Assembly: GCF_003205835.1 (NCBI RefSeq)
Contig: NZ_CP029773.1
Span: 3,938,501-4,002,500 of the forward strand
Direction of reading: 5' to 3'
Length of the DNA: 64,000 bases
DNA from: Stenotrophomonas maltophilia
Lineage (GTDB): Bacteria > Pseudomonadota > Gammaproteobacteria > Xanthomonadales > Xanthomonadaceae
How positions within the stretch are numbered: position 1 is the first letter of the stretch; each line of letters opens with the position of its first letter. The notes below the pieces were generated by a model, which saw nothing but the letters and a program-made list of their open reading frames with translations, ran no database searches and was not told where the DNA came from. The translations under genes were made by a program, and so were the position numbers. Below are positions 1-8,553 of the stretch, one piece after another.

Positions 1-740
1 TGCAGGATGCAGCCGTTGCGGCCGGCACCGACGATGCTGCAGTAGGCCGGCACGGCATCGTTGGCGCGGAACACGCGTTCCAGTTCGGCCTGCAGTTCGT
101 ATTCGTGGATGCCGGCCTTCGCCGCTTTCATCGCCGCCAGATGTGCACGCACGCTGATCTGCGCGGCGTGGTGCATCAGCGCCACTTCAGCACCGGACTT
201 GAACAGGCGCTGCTCGTGCAGCAGGTGACCCAGCTCCAGGAACTCATGCGGCGGCTGCGCGCCGTGGCGCACCTGCGAACGCACGCGGTTGACCCAGCCG
301 ATCAGCTTCAGGTCGAAATCGGCGTCGCGGCCGAAGTGGTAGTAGACGCGCGAACGACCTTCCAGCAGGCCTGGCAGGATGTCGTCCAGATCGTCGATCG
401 GGTACGCATCGTCCATCCCGTACTGCGCCACCGCACCTTCCTGGCCGGCGCGGCTGCCATCCCAGGCCTCGCGTTCGGCATCGCGCTCGCGGCAGAACAG
501 GATGGCCTCGCCGTGGCGGCGGCCCGGAATCAGCACCAGCACCGCCTCCGGTTCCGGGAAGCCGCTCAGGTACTGGAAGTCCGAATCCTGCCGGAACGGG
601 TAGTGGGTATCGAGGCTGCGCACCTTCTCGGCGGCGGCGGGAAGCACCAGGATCGCGTCTTCGCCGGCCATGTCCATCAGCTGGCGGCGGCGACGCTTGT
701 ATTCGCCGGCCGCGATGCCGGTGCGCTGCTTGATGTCCAT
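1..740 (-). CDS. pepP: Xaa-Pro aminopeptidase PepP (partial, N-terminal part)
   Basis: Cytoplasmic M24-family peptidase that removes an N-terminal residue preceding proline. The leftward reading frame opens with ATG at 740 (MDIKQRTGIAAGEYKRRR) and stays open to the window edge, giving about 246 residues. These cover the creatinase-type N-terminal domain (FRQDSDFQYLSGFPEPEAV) and the beginning of the catalytic domain (VPAYCSIVGAG). The metal-binding Asp, His and Glu residues lie outside the window. The start shares one base with the ygfB stop (TGATG), so the two are probably translated together; the ygfB-pepP pair is conserved in gammaproteobacteria. Identification is by family recognition and this context. 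Confidence 0.93.
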   Translation of the reverse strand, partial: MDIKQRTGIAAGEYKRRRRQLMDMAGEDAILVLPAAAEKVRSLDTHYPFRQDSDFQYLSGFPEPEAVLVLIPGRRHGEAILFCRERDAEREAWDGSRAGQEGAVAQYGMDDAYPIDDLDDILPGLLEGRSRVYYHFGRDADFDLKLIGWVNRVRSQVRHGAQPPHEFLELGHLLHEQRLFKSGAEVALMHHAAQISVRAHLAAMKAAKAGIHEYELQAELERVFRANDAVPAYCSIVGAGRNGCIL

Positions 741-1288
741 CAGTTCAGGCGCTGCCGATGGCGCGAGGCCAGCACCACGTCACCGTGCAGCAGCAGTACC
801 GCCACGCGGATGAATTCCTCGATCTCCGACAGGGCTTCGTCGTCATCGTCACCACCGGCCTCGAAATCCTCGCTGGAGGCACGCGCCAGGCTGGCCATGT
901 CGGTCAGCGCTTCTTCGCCCTCTTCGGACAGGGTCGGGCGGCGGCCGCCGCTGCCCAGGCCGAAGCCGCCCAGGAAGGAACGGGTCCAGCTGAACATGGC
1001 ATCGGCCTGCGCGGACACGTCGTCGCCGTCGGTCAGCAGCAGTTCGAAGGCGAAATCGCGGTCTTCCAGTTGCTTGATGGTGACCTGCAGCAGCTGCCCC
1101 AGCACGCTGTCGGCGGCCACCGGCGGCAGGTTGTCGTCGGCCAGCACACGCGCCGGCCAATCATTGCCGGGGGCACCGCCGGCGGCCAGCCAGCCGCACA
1201 GTGCGCCGTGCAGCTCGGCAGCGGTGGCGCCCAGGCCCAGTTCCTGGCTGGCGCGGGTAACGTCGTCGACGGAGGGAAGTTCGGTCAT
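740..1288 (-). CDS. ygfB: UPF0149 family protein YgfB
   Basis: A 182-residue helical, acidic cytoplasmic protein of the UPF0149/YgfB family. The typical N-terminal helix pair with the motif AELHGALCGWLAAG (about residues 22-35) and the middle segment FSWTRSFLGGFG are present. An Asp/Glu-rich stretch (GGDDDDEALSEIEEF) precedes the C-terminal helix. No enzymatic motif is visible and the family's molecular role is poorly defined; in Pseudomonas a YgfB homologue affects ampC and antibiotic tolerance. It is the first gene of a ygfB-pepP unit and diverges from the zapA unit. The 151-base gap to the divergent gene has a short GC dinucleotide run near 1319-1330 and no clear promoter. Confidence 0.88.
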   Translation of the reverse strand: MTELPSVDDVTRASQELGLGATAAELHGALCGWLAAGGAPGNDWPARVLADDNLPPVAADSVLGQLLQVTIKQLEDRDFAFELLLTDGDDVSAQADAMFSWTRSFLGGFGLGSGGRRPTLSEEGEEALTDMASLARASSEDFEAGGDDDDEALSEIEEFIRVAVLLLHGDVVLASRHRQRLN

Positions 1289-1439
1289 CGTGCGGCTCGT
1301 TCGGAAAGGAAACCCGGGGCGCGCGCGCGCGCCCGTGAGACCCGGTAGTGTAGCAACCCGACGGCATCCTCTCTGCGACCGTCAGGCCTTGCTGCGACAA
1401 CGCTTGACCGCCCTTACCCGGCTTGCCTATCGTGCCCGC

Positions 1440-1661
1440 ATGGAACCCGCCGATCCCCTTGCCCAGCTGCAGGACTTCGCTGCCCGCGTGGAAGCGTTGC
1501 TTGAACGCAACCAGCGCCTGGCCGAGGAGAACCGCAGCCTGCGCCACCAGCAGGAACAGCTGGTGGCCGAGCGTTCCACGCTGCTGGCCAAGAACGAGCA
1601 GGCACGCTCGCGGGTGGAAGCAATGATCAGCCGGCTCAAATCCCTGGAGCAGCACACATGA
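1440..1661 (+). CDS. TIGR02449-type small coiled-coil protein
   Basis: A 73-residue protein, nearly all one alpha-helical coiled coil: a heptad-like pattern from ALLERNQRLAEENRSLRHQQ to MISRLKSLEQ, rich in Glu, Arg, Gln and Leu. It matches the family annotated as TIGR02449 (often called cell division protein ZapB-like), always found directly before zapA. The stop overlaps the zapA start (ATGA at 1658-1661), so translation is probably coupled, which supports a role near ZapA in FtsZ-ring assembly. That role is inferred from position. The start chosen is the ATG at 1440, since the frame further upstream has no sensible protein. Confidence 0.8.
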   Translation: MEPADPLAQLQDFAARVEALLERNQRLAEENRSLRHQQEQLVAERSTLLAKNEQARSRVEAMISRLKSLEQHT

Positions 1662-1954
1662 GCGCCGAACCGGTCAGTGTCCGCATCCTCGATCGTGAAT
1701 ACACCGTGGGTGTCGGCGGCGATGAACGCGACAGCCTGATGGCGGCCGCGCGCCTGCTCGATGCGCGCATGCGCGAAATCCGCGGCAGCAACCGCATGGC
1801 CGCGGTCGACCGCGTCGCCGTGCTGGCGGCGTTGAACCTGGCCCACGAACTGCAGTTGCTGCGCGATGAGAACGCCCGCCAGGCGGTGGCGCTGCAGCAG
1901 ACGCTGGCTGACCTGAACCGGCGCCTGGACCGCGCGATCGACGGCACCCCGTAG
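1658..1954 (+). CDS. zapA: cell division protein ZapA
   Basis: A 98-residue FtsZ-ring associated protein. The N-terminal beta domain (PVSVRILDREYTVGV) is followed by the conserved DSLMAAARLLDARMREIR helix and a long C-terminal coiled coil, the standard ZapA layout. ZapA cross-links FtsZ protofilaments in the cytoplasm. It starts inside the stop codon of the preceding coiled-coil gene and is followed by a palindromic element and 6S RNA. The order zapA-ssrS-fau is the classical gammaproteobacterial arrangement, which supports all three assignments. Confidence 0.92.
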   Translation: MSAEPVSVRILDREYTVGVGGDERDSLMAAARLLDARMREIRGSNRMAAVDRVAVLAALNLAHELQLLRDENARQAVALQQTLADLNRRLDRAIDGTP

Positions 1955-2030
1955 AAGAGGGGACGGAGGGAATCAAGGCGCATTCGCCCCTTCCGTGCTG
2001 GAAACGTCTTAATCCCCTCCGTCCCCTTTT
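1955..2030 (+). repeat. imperfect inverted repeat after zapA (copy 1)
   Basis: Arms reading AGGGGACGGAGGGAATCAAG and CTTAATCCCCTCCGTCCCCT face each other across a loop of about 35 bases and begin directly after the zapA stop. The right arm ends in a short T run, so the element could end the zapA transcript. A better-preserved copy lies after pfp at 21838-21938. Confidence 0.75.
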
Positions 2031-2093
2031 CTCATATCTGAATTGGCACGGACTGTTGCCGACGAACGGCCTATCCAGATCCTGCGTGCTGGC

Positions 2094-2099
2094 TATAAT
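2094..2099 (+). promoter_or_regulatory. -10 box of the 6S RNA promoter
   Basis: A perfect TATAAT hexamer lies 6 bases before the start of the closing stem of 6S RNA. No good -35 hexamer is seen 17 bases upstream (CTATCC), so only the -10 box is supported. Confidence 0.6.
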
Positions 2100-2105
2100 G
2101 GCCAC

Positions 2106-2292
2106 GCGTTCTCTGCGGTACTCGACGGCATGTGCAAACATTCGCCTTGTCCCTTAAGAACGACACCGGGAGCGCGACAGCGCCGGGAGTGCAGGTCCGC
2201 CTTGTAGCGGGAAGCCCGATGGTTCTCCAGCGTTCCCACTTGAGCCCCCGGGTTCAAGGTCGTTTCGCATGCATCGACATTGCGGAGAATGC
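2106..2292 (+). ncRNA. ssrS: 6S RNA
   Basis: About 187 bases between zapA and fau, the conserved location of ssrS. The ends pair as the closing stem: GCGTTCTCTGC at 2106 with GCGGAGAATGC ending at 2292, including two G-U pairs. The 3' half carries a TTGAGCCCCCGGGTTCAAGG segment like the conserved CCUUGAAC/GGGUUCAAGG hairpin of E. coli 6S, and the 5' half has the matching CTTGTCCCTTAAG segment. 6S RNA mimics an open promoter and holds sigma-70 RNA polymerase in stationary phase. The ends are estimated from pairing. Confidence 0.9.
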
Positions 2293-2375
2293 AATATTCC
2301 AGCAAGGGCGGCGTCTTCGGGCGTCGCCCTTGTTCTTTCCGGCACAATGGCGGCTGATCCTTGCCGCACGCTGCC

Positions 2376-2969
2376 ATGACCGACCCGCGCCAGGCCCTGC
2401 GCCACGACCTGCGGCAACGCCGCCGCGACCTTTCCGCCGCTGAGCGCATCGCCGCCGCTGAATCGCTTGCCGATGCCCTGCTGGCCCTCCCATTCGCCCC
2501 GCGCGAAGGCGCCGTGGCCGGCTACTGGGCGCTGGATGGCGAAATCGCCCTGCACCGCTGGCAGCTGCAACTGCCCGAAGGACTCACCTACTGCCTGCCA
2601 GTGCTGGCTGGCGAGGTGCTGCGCTTCGCGCCGTGGCGGCCCGGGCAGCCGCTGACCAGCAACCGCTATGGCATTCCCGAGCCGGACGTAGCCGTGGAAG
2701 ACACCCTGGAACCGGCGCAGATGGCGTTGGTCGTGACCCCGCTGGTGGGCTTCGACACACAGTGCCGGCGGCTGGGCATGGGGGGCGGCTGGTATGATCG
2801 CAGCTTCGCCTTCCGCCACGACCGGCCGGCGCCGCCCTGGCTGGTCGGTGCTGCATTCGCGGTGCAGCAGGTCGAGTCCTTGCCGGTGGCGTCGTGGGAC
2901 GTACCGGTGGATGCGATCTGCACCGAAGACGGCACCCTGCTCCCCTCCGCTGCCCCCGTGAACGCATGA
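2376..2969 (+). CDS. fau: 5-formyltetrahydrofolate cyclo-ligase
   Basis: A 197-residue ATP-dependent enzyme (also ygfA) converting 5-formyl-THF to 5,10-methenyl-THF. Family motifs are clear: the basic N-terminus LRHDLRQRRRDLSAAER, YWALDGEIALH, and the C-terminal GMGGGWYDRSFA nucleotide-binding loop at about residues 130-142. The ATG at 2376 is used; the frame can extend upstream to a TTG at 2361, but MTDPRQALR is the usual beginning. It follows 6S RNA and may be co-transcribed with it, as in E. coli. The stop overlaps the start of the EVE-domain gene (ATGA). Confidence 0.93.
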   Translation: MTDPRQALRHDLRQRRRDLSAAERIAAAESLADALLALPFAPREGAVAGYWALDGEIALHRWQLQLPEGLTYCLPVLAGEVLRFAPWRPGQPLTSNRYGIPEPDVAVEDTLEPAQMALVVTPLVGFDTQCRRLGMGGGWYDRSFAFRHDRPAPPWLVGAAFAVQQVESLPVASWDVPVDAICTEDGTLLPSAAPVNA

Positions 2970-3445
2970 CCGCCCGCAAGCGCTACTGGCTGATGAAGTC
3001 CGAACCGGACGCCTTCTCCATCGATGACCTGGCCAAGGTCAAGGTCGAACCCTGGAACGGGGTGCGCAACTACCAGGCGCGCAATTTCATGCGCGATGGC
3101 ATGCAGGTGGGCGACGGCATCCTGTTCTACCACTCCAATACCAAGGTGCCCGGCATCGTCGGCCTGGCCACGGTGGCCAGCCCGGCCTATCCGGACGACA
3201 CCCAGTTCGACCCCAGATCCGACTACCACGACCCCAAGAGCACGCGCGAGAACCCGCGCTGGATGCTGGTGGACGTGGCCTTCGACCGCAAGCTCAAGCA
3301 GGTGATCGCGCTGGACGAGATCAAGCTGCACGCCGAAGAACTCGGCGAGGGCTTCCCGCTGGTTGCCAAGGGCAACCGCCTGTCGGTGTTCCCGGTGACG
3401 GCTGCGCAGTGGAAGCTGCTGCTGTCGCTGGAAAAGAAATCCTGA
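2966..3445 (+). CDS. EVE domain-containing protein
   Basis: A 159-residue single-domain protein of the EVE (PUA-like, thymocyte nuclear protein 1-like) family. The signature start [16 protein letters not shown], then [21 protein letters not shown] and [17 protein letters not shown], are all present. EVE domains are thought to bind modified bases in nucleic acids; the substrate of this one is unknown. It overlaps fau by four bases and precedes rpiA by 22 bases, so it probably belongs to a fau-EVE-rpiA transcript. The start is at the MTARKRYW methionine, since the frame further upstream lies inside fau. Confidence 0.9.
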   Translation: MTARKRYWLMKSEPDAFSIDDLAKVKVEPWNGVRNYQARNFMRDGMQVGDGILFYHSNTKVPGIVGLATVASPAYPDDTQFDPRSDYHDPKSTRENPRWMLVDVAFDRKLKQVIALDEIKLHAEELGEGFPLVAKGNRLSVFPVTAAQWKLLLSLEKKS

Positions 3446-3467
3446 TTCCCTGCCTGAGAGTTCTCCC

Positions 3468-4115
3468 ATGTCCGAAGCCAAGCGCCTGGCCGCCGAGAAA
3501 GCCATCGAGTACGTAGAAGACGGCATGATCGTCGGTGTCGGCACCGGTTCCACCGTCGCCTATTTCATCGATGCCCTGGCCCGCATCCAGCACCGCATCA
3601 AGGGTGCCGTGTCCAGCTCCGAGCAGAGCACCGCGCGCCTGAAGCAGCACGGCATCGATGTGATCGAGCTGAACCACAGCGGCAACCTGTCGCTGTACGT
3701 GGACGGCGCCGATGAGTGCGACGCCAACAAGTGCCTGATCAAGGGCGGCGGCGCCGCGCTGACCCGCGAGAAGATCATCGCCGAGGCCAGCGAGCGCTTC
3801 ATCTGCATCGTCGACCCGAGCAAGCAGGTGCCGGTGCTGGGCAAGTTCCCGCTGCCGGTGGAGGTGATCCCGATGGCGCGCAGCCTGGTCGCCCGCCAGA
3901 TCCGCGACATGACCGGCGGCCAGCCGACCTGGCGCGAAGGCGTGGTCACCGACAACGGCAACCAGATCCTGGACATCCACAACCTGCAGATCACCGATCC
4001 GGAAAAGCTGGAGCGCGAGCTCAACCAGCTGCCGGGCGTGGTCTGCGTCGGCCTGTTCGCGCGCCGTCGCGCCGATGTGGTGATCGTCGGCGGCGAGCCG
4101 CCGGTCGTGCTCTGA
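3468..4115 (+). CDS. rpiA: ribose-5-phosphate isomerase A
   Basis: A 215-residue cytoplasmic enzyme of the pentose phosphate pathway interconverting ribose 5-phosphate and ribulose 5-phosphate. All RpiA signatures are visible: [13 protein letters not shown] near residue 24, [24 protein letters not shown] around residues 80-105, and the C-terminal [19 protein letters not shown]. The length is normal for the family. It sits 22 bases behind the EVE gene and 21 bases before the DUF192 lipoprotein. Confidence 0.96.
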   Translation: MSEAKRLAAEKAIEYVEDGMIVGVGTGSTVAYFIDALARIQHRIKGAVSSSEQSTARLKQHGIDVIELNHSGNLSLYVDGADECDANKCLIKGGGAALTREKIIAEASERFICIVDPSKQVPVLGKFPLPVEVIPMARSLVARQIRDMTGGQPTWREGVVTDNGNQILDIHNLQITDPEKLERELNQLPGVVCVGLFARRRADVVIVGGEPPVVL

Positions 4116-4136
4116 CCCTTTCGAAGGATGCTGACG

Positions 4137-4583
4137 ATGTCGCTGTTGCGTTCGCTGCTGATGCTTCCGCTGCTGGCCCTGACCGGCTGCGCCACCGACG
4201 CGGCCCGCCATTGGGTCGAGCTGGATGGCGCCCGCTACCAGGTCGAGCTGGCCACCAACGATGAAACCCGCGCGCGCGGGCTGATGTTCCGCGACCAGAT
4301 GTCGGCCGACCACGGCATGCTGTTCATCCACGACCGCGAAGAAATGCAGGCGTACTGGATGAAGAACACCAAGATCGCACTGGACATCCTGTACTTCGAC
4401 AGCCAGCGCAAGCTGGTCAGCCAGCAGCGCGATGTGCCGCCGTGCTCGGCCGGCGACATGTGCCCGCCCTACCCCAGCGGCGGCCCGGCGCGCTATGTGC
4501 TGGAGCTCAACGCCGGCCAGGCCGAGAAGCTCAAGCTGAAGGACGGCACCCAGCTGACCTTCGGCCCGGGCATCGAGAAGTAA
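4137..4583 (+). CDS. DUF192 family lipoprotein
   Basis: A 148-residue protein with a lipoprotein signal (LLMLPLLALTGC, lipobox LTGC) followed by a DUF192 domain: RARGLMFRDQMSADHGMLFIH, YWMKNTKIALDILYF and the C-terminal AGQAEKLKLKDGTQLTF. The family is widespread and mostly of unknown function. An upstream in-frame ATG at 4128 exists, but AAGG lies directly against it and is spaced 9 bases from the ATG at 4137, so 4137 is preferred. Likely anchored on the periplasmic side of a membrane. Confidence 0.85.
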   Translation: MSLLRSLLMLPLLALTGCATDAARHWVELDGARYQVELATNDETRARGLMFRDQMSADHGMLFIHDREEMQAYWMKNTKIALDILYFDSQRKLVSQQRDVPPCSAGDMCPPYPSGGPARYVLELNAGQAEKLKLKDGTQLTFGPGIEK

Positions 4584-4592
4584 ACGATGCGA

Positions 4593-4640
4593 CCGGCCAG
4601 CGGCCGGCACCCGCGGTAGTGCCGGCCGCTGGCCGGCACC
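4593..4640. repeat. SMAG-type palindrome pair
   Basis: Two head-to-head copies of GTGCCGGCCGCTGGCCGGCAC separated by about six bases; the right copy has the GTAG head at 4616. These match the short GTAG palindromes (SMAG) known from S. maltophilia. Confidence 0.8.
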
Positions 4641-4646
4641 CCTGCA

Positions 4647-4686
4647 GGGGTCAGGTCCCTTTCGCACGCGAAAGGGATCTGACCCC
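4647..4686. repeat. GGGGTC...GACCCC palindrome (copy A)
   Basis: A 40-base near-perfect hairpin: GGGGTCAGGTCCCTTTCG pairs with CGAAAGGGATCTGACCCC. It belongs to the family found at 9159, 25286, 28669, 47759 and 62283. This is the only copy between two genes in the same direction. Confidence 0.8.
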
Positions 4687-4743
4687 TGACTTTTTCACGC
4701 GGCACCGCTTGAAACCGCCTGCGAATGACGCCAGTCTGTGGTC

Positions 4744-5589
4744 ATGCAGGACCAGATCTCACTCCCCGACTGGGATGCACTGGCCGACCTCGAAGACGAG
4801 GCGCTGCCACTGTTGCCGACCGCGCTGCTGATCGCGCGCGATGAATACCCCGATCTGCAGCCGTCCACCTACGACGCGTTGATCCAGAGCCATGTCGACC
4901 ACCTCCGCTCGGAAGTGGACAGCATCGACAACAGCCCCTTGAAGATGGCGGCGATCAACCGCCACCTGTTCGACGAGCTGGGCTACAGCGGCGACCACGA
5001 CGAGTACTACGACCCGCGCAACAGCTACCTCAACCAGGTATTCGAGCGCCGCCTGGGCAACCCGATCTCGCTGGCACTGGTGCAGATGGAAGTTGCGCGC
5101 CGGCTGGGCATTCCGCTCGACGGCGTGTCCTTCCCCGGCCACTTCCTGGTGCGCCTGCCGGTGGACGACGGCGTGCTGGTGATGGACCCGTTCAATGGCG
5201 GCCGCCCGCTGGACGTGGACGAACTGCGCGAGCGGGCCAAGTCACACCTGGGCGGGCAGATGCCCGACGACCAGGTGCTGGCGCAGATCCTCGACCCGGC
5301 GCCAGCGCGCGCGATCCTGATGCGCATGCTGCGCAACCTGCACGGCGTGTATGCCGAAGCCGGCGAATGGGACCGCGCTGCACGCAGTGCCGACCGCCTG
5401 CTGAAACTGGCCCCGGAGCAGGACGACGCGCTGCGCGACCGCGGCCTGGCCTACCTGCAGCTGGAGTACCTGGCCGGCGCCCGCCACGACCTGGGGCAGT
5501 ACCTGAAGCGCAATCCCGAGGCCAGCGATGCGCAGTGGCTGCGCGAGAAGCTGATCGACCTCGGCGGGCCGATGCCGCGGCTGCATTGA
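4744..5589 (+). CDS. SirB1 family transglutaminase-like/TPR protein
   Basis: A 281-residue cytoplasmic protein. The central region YYDPRNSYLNQVFERRLGNPISLALV and GVSFPGHFLVRLPVDDGVLVMDPFNGG (about residues 85-160) is the transglutaminase-like SirB1 domain, and the C-terminal 90 residues look like TPR helices (AEAGEWDRAARSADRLLKLAPEQDDALRDRGLAYLQL). The family is usually annotated as SirB1/YchA; the exact activity is not known. The usual catalytic Cys is not obvious (NPISLALV stands at its place), so it is probably non-catalytic. ATG 4744 is preferred over the in-frame GTG at 4738. Confidence 0.85.
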   Translation: MQDQISLPDWDALADLEDEALPLLPTALLIARDEYPDLQPSTYDALIQSHVDHLRSEVDSIDNSPLKMAAINRHLFDELGYSGDHDEYYDPRNSYLNQVFERRLGNPISLALVQMEVARRLGIPLDGVSFPGHFLVRLPVDDGVLVMDPFNGGRPLDVDELRERAKSHLGGQMPDDQVLAQILDPAPARAILMRMLRNLHGVYAEAGEWDRAARSADRLLKLAPEQDDALRDRGLAYLQLEYLAGARHDLGQYLKRNPEASDAQWLREKLIDLGGPMPRLH

Positions 5590-5599
5590 GGGTGTCGGT

Positions 5600-5620
5600 G
5601 TGTGGACCAACGGTCCACAC
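5600..5620. repeat. short perfect hairpin after sirB1
   Basis: GTGTGGACC and GGTCCACAC pair across three bases, between the convergent sirB1-type and rubredoxin genes. There is no T run on either strand, so termination is only a guess. Confidence 0.5.
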
Positions 5621-5648
5621 CCACCGGATGGGCCGGGTGGCCCACCCG

Positions 5649-5840
5649 TCAATCGACCTCGACCATCTCGAAATCGGCCTTGGTCACCCCGCAGTCCGGG
5701 CAGGTCCAGGTCTCGGGGATCTCCTCCCAGCGCGTCCCCGGCGCGATGCCCTCCTCCGGCAAGCCTTCCGCTTCGCTGTAAAGGAAGCCGCAGACCACGC
5801 ACATCCAGGTGCGCAAGGTGGTGGGGGTGGCATCGCTCAT
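5649..5840 (-). CDS. rubredoxin
   Basis: A 63-residue electron carrier with the two rubredoxin knuckles CVVCG and CPDCG that bind one iron atom, plus the usual [22 protein letters not shown] and the aromatic WTCPDC. The length is normal. The start is taken at [12 protein letters not shown]; the frame runs upstream, but those residues do not match the family. It diverges from thiE with 67 bases between. The redox partner is not identifiable here. Confidence 0.95.
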   Translation of the reverse strand: MSDATPTTLRTWMCVVCGFLYSEAEGLPEEGIAPGTRWEEIPETWTCPDCGVTKADFEMVEVD

Positions 5841-5907
5841 CGGATAATCAGGGCTGGATTCACGGGCCGCCATTGTCCCATCGCGGTCCACTCACCGGTA
5901 GCCATCG

Positions 5908-6534
5908 ATGACTTCTGCTTCCCCGGCGCCCCGCGGCGTCTACCTGATCACCCCGGACGAGCCCGATACCGCACGCCTGCTGGCCCGCACCGCGCCGCTG
6001 CTGGCCGCCGGCGCCACCTGGCTGCAGTACCGCAACAAGACCGCCAGCGGCGCGCTGCGGCGGGAGCAGGCCACCGCCCTGCAGGCGCTGTGCGCGGAAC
6101 ACCGCGTGCCGCTGATCGTCAACGACGACCCGGCGCTGGCCAAGACGGTCGGCGCCGCCGGCGTGCATCTGGGCGGCACCGACGGTGACATTCCCAGCGC
6201 GCGCGCGCTGCTTGGTGCCGAGGCCATCATCGGCGCCTCCTGCTACGACCAGCTGGCCAATGCCGAGCAGGCCGTGGCCGCAGGCGCCAGCTACGTGGCC
6301 TTCGGCGCGTTCTTCCCGACCACCACCAAGGTCACCAACAGCCGCGCCCATACCGACCTGCTGCGGCAAAGCGCCGCACTGGGCGTGCCGCGGGTGGCGA
6401 TCGGCGGCCTGACGCCGGACAATGTCGGTCCCATCATCGACGCCGGCGCCGATCTGGTCGCCGTGGTCAGCAGCGTGTTCGCCGCCGAAGACCCGGTTGC
6501 GGTCCAGCGCGCCTTCCTCGCCCAGTTCGCGTAA
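5908..6534 (+). CDS. thiE: thiamine-phosphate synthase
   Basis: A 208-residue TIM-barrel enzyme joining HMP-PP and HET-P to thiamine phosphate. Recognised from the N-terminal GVYLITPDE, the substrate region [66 protein letters not shown] and the phosphate-binding IGGLTPDNV. It works with thiC (43646-45490), far away in the window and carrying its own TPP riboswitch. No riboswitch is seen before thiE. hemL follows after 16 bases and may be co-transcribed. Confidence 0.95.
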   Translation: MTSASPAPRGVYLITPDEPDTARLLARTAPLLAAGATWLQYRNKTASGALRREQATALQALCAEHRVPLIVNDDPALAKTVGAAGVHLGGTDGDIPSARALLGAEAIIGASCYDQLANAEQAVAAGASYVAFGAFFPTTTKVTNSRAHTDLLRQSAALGVPRVAIGGLTPDNVGPIIDAGADLVAVVSSVFAAEDPVAVQRAFLAQFA

Positions 6535-6550
6535 TGCCCAGGAAATCCGC

Positions 6551-7840
6551 ATGAACCACGACCAGTCCCACGCCCTGTTCTCCCGCGCCCAGCAGCTGCT
6601 GCCGGGCGGCGTCAATTCGCCGGTACGCGCGTTCAAGTCGGTCGGTGGCGAACCGTTCTTCGTCGAGCGTGCCGACGGCGCCTACCTGTACGACGTCGAC
6701 GGCAACCGCTACATCGACTATGTCGGTTCCTGGGGCCCGATGATCGTCGGCCACAACCATCCGGCCGTGCGCCAGGCGGTGAAGAAGGCGATCGACAACG
6801 GCCTGTCCTTCGGTGCGCCGTGCGCGGCCGAAGTGACCATGGCCGAGACCATCACCCGACTGGTGCCGTCGTGCGAGATGGTGCGCATGGTCAACTCCGG
6901 CACTGAAGCCACGCTGTCGGCGATCCGCCTGGCGCGTGGTGCCACCGGCCGCAACCGCATCGTCAAGTTCGAAGGCTGCTACCACGGCCATGGCGACTCG
7001 TTCCTGGTGAAGGCCGGCAGCGGCATGCTGACCCTGGGCGTGCCGACCTCGCCGGGCGTGCCGGCCGGCCTGAGCGAACTGACCCTGACCCTGCCCTACA
7101 ACGACTTCGAAGCGGCTACTGCCCTGTTCGAACAGCAGGGCGACGACATCGCCGGCCTGATCATCGAACCCGTGGTCGGCAACGCCAACTGCATTCCGCC
7201 ACGCGAAGGCTACCTGCAGCACCTGCGCGAACTGTGCACGAAGCATGGCGCGCTGCTGATCTTCGACGAAGTGATGACCGGTTTCCGCGTTGCCCTTGGC
7301 GGTGCACAGGCGCACTACGGCATCACCCCGGACCTGACCACCTTCGGCAAGATCATCGGCGGCGGCATGCCGGTGGGTGCCTACGGCGGCCGCCGCGAGC
7401 TGATGCAGCAGATCGCCCCGGCCGGCCCGATCTATCAAGCCGGCACGCTGAGCGGCAATCCGGTGGCGATGGCCGCCGGCTTGGCGATGCTGGAACTGAT
7501 CCAGCAGCCGGGTTTCCACGCCGATCTGGCCGAGCGCACCGCGCGCCTGTGTGCCGGCCTGGAAGCGGCCGCCGCCGACGCCGGCGTGGCGGTGACCACC
7601 ACCCACGTGGGCGCGATGTTCGGCCTGTTCTTCACCAGCGAGAAGGTGGAGACCTATGCGCAGGCCACCGCCTGTGACATTCCGGCGTTCAATCGCTTCT
7701 TCCACGCGATGCTGGAGCAGGGCGTGTTCCTGGCACCGTCGGCGTACGAAGCCGGCTTCCTGTCCAGCGCGCACGACGATGCGGTGATCGAGGCCACCCT
7801 CGCCGCCGCACGCGTGGCGTTCAAGGCCGCCAAGGGCTGA
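6551..7840 (+). CDS. hemL: glutamate-1-semialdehyde 2,1-aminomutase
   Basis: A 429-residue PLP enzyme making 5-aminolevulinate in the C5 route of heme synthesis. Motifs: [18 protein letters not shown] at the start, [49 protein letters not shown], and the PLP lysine in [18 protein letters not shown]. The start at 6551 ([15 protein letters not shown]) fits the family; the frame extends upstream only through thiE sequence. It is 16 bases behind thiE. Downstream lies a small array of palindromes. Confidence 0.97.
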   Translation: MNHDQSHALFSRAQQLLPGGVNSPVRAFKSVGGEPFFVERADGAYLYDVDGNRYIDYVGSWGPMIVGHNHPAVRQAVKKAIDNGLSFGAPCAAEVTMAETITRLVPSCEMVRMVNSGTEATLSAIRLARGATGRNRIVKFEGCYHGHGDSFLVKAGSGMLTLGVPTSPGVPAGLSELTLTLPYNDFEAATALFEQQGDDIAGLIIEPVVGNANCIPPREGYLQHLRELCTKHGALLIFDEVMTGFRVALGGAQAHYGITPDLTTFGKIIGGGMPVGAYGGRRELMQQIAPAGPIYQAGTLSGNPVAMAAGLAMLELIQQPGFHADLAERTARLCAGLEAAAADAGVAVTTTHVGAMFGLFFTSEKVETYAQATACDIPAFNRFFHAMLEQGVFLAPSAYEAGFLSSAHDDAVIEATLAAARVAFKAAKG

Positions 7841-7849
7841 TCCCGCTCT

Positions 7850-7973
7850 GGTGGGTGCCAACCTTGGTTGGCACTGCCGCATCTGGTAGGTGCCAACCTT
7901 GGTTGGCACTGTTGCATCTGGTAGGTGCCAACCTTGGTTGGCACGGAGCAGTCGAGCATGGCTCGACTCTACA
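7850..7973. repeat. SMAG array: three 35-base-spaced copies plus one inverted copy
   Basis: Three copies of GGTGCCAACCTTGGTTGGCAC start at 7851, 7886 and 7921, exactly 35 bases apart; the second and third have the GTAG head and the first reads GTGG. A different palindrome in the opposite direction (AGTCGAGCATGGCTCGACT then CTAC) ends at about 7973. The array fills the gap between the convergent hemL and azurin genes. Confidence 0.85.
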
Positions 7974-7980
7974 GACGGCA

Positions 7981-8430
7981 TCAACCGAAGACGAATTTGC
8001 CCTTCATCATCGCGAAGTGGCCGGGGAACGAGCAGAAGAAGGTGTAGTCGCCACCCTTCTGCAGGCCCTGGGTGGAAAAGCGCACGCGCGTGGTCTCGCC
8101 GCCGCCGATCACCTTGGTGTGCGCCAGCACGCGCTTGTCGGCCTTCGGCAGGTAGCTGTCGGCCAGGGTCATGCGCATGCCGGCCATCGCTACCGGCTGG
8201 TAATCAGCGCTGCGGGTCAGTACCCAGTTGTGGCCCATCGCGGTGACAGCCAGCTTGCCGGTATGGCGCAGGGTCAGATCCACGGCGGTGCAGTCGGCCG
8301 CCACCTTGATCTCGCGGCTGCTGAAGCTCATCTGGTCGGTGCTGTCGATGCTGACCGCACATACCCGCGCCATCGCCGACGGCGCAAGCATCAGCGCGCC
8401 CAGTCCCACTGCCACCATCCAAGCCTTCAT
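7981..8430 (-). CDS. azu: azurin
   Basis: A 149-residue periplasmic type-1 blue copper protein. A signal peptide (about 21 residues, ending PSAMA) precedes the cupredoxin fold. The copper ligands are visible in their usual spacing: His67 in GHNWVL, Cys133, His138 and Met142 in FFCSFPGHFAMM. Cys24 and Cys47 can form the azurin disulfide. Azurin carries electrons in respiratory or oxidative-stress reactions. The start is placed at MKAWMVAVG, which begins a normal signal peptide; residues further upstream do not. It is convergent with hemL and divergent from the HAD gene. Confidence 0.93.
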   Translation of the reverse strand: MKAWMVAVGLGALMLAPSAMARVCAVSIDSTDQMSFSSREIKVAADCTAVDLTLRHTGKLAVTAMGHNWVLTRSADYQPVAMAGMRMTLADSYLPKADKRVLAHTKVIGGGETTRVRFSTQGLQKGGDYTFFCSFPGHFAMMKGKFVFG

Positions 8431-8553
8431 CGTTGCATCTCCTGCGGATCTAGGCGCCATTCTAGGCAGGCCCCTGCGGCGCCGTCTGCGACCGTCTGTC
8501 GCATGCCCACTCCAGGGTTTCCCGCGTGTTCACTGCAATGGCATGCTCGACCA

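Noticed and set aside
105..1439. The long + strand extension ahead of the small coiled-coil gene
   Set aside because: It lies opposite pepP and ygfB; only the last 73 residues resemble a known family.
7850..7973. CRISPR-like regular spacing
   Set aside because: The spacers are only about 11 bases and alike; the repeats are SMAG palindromes.
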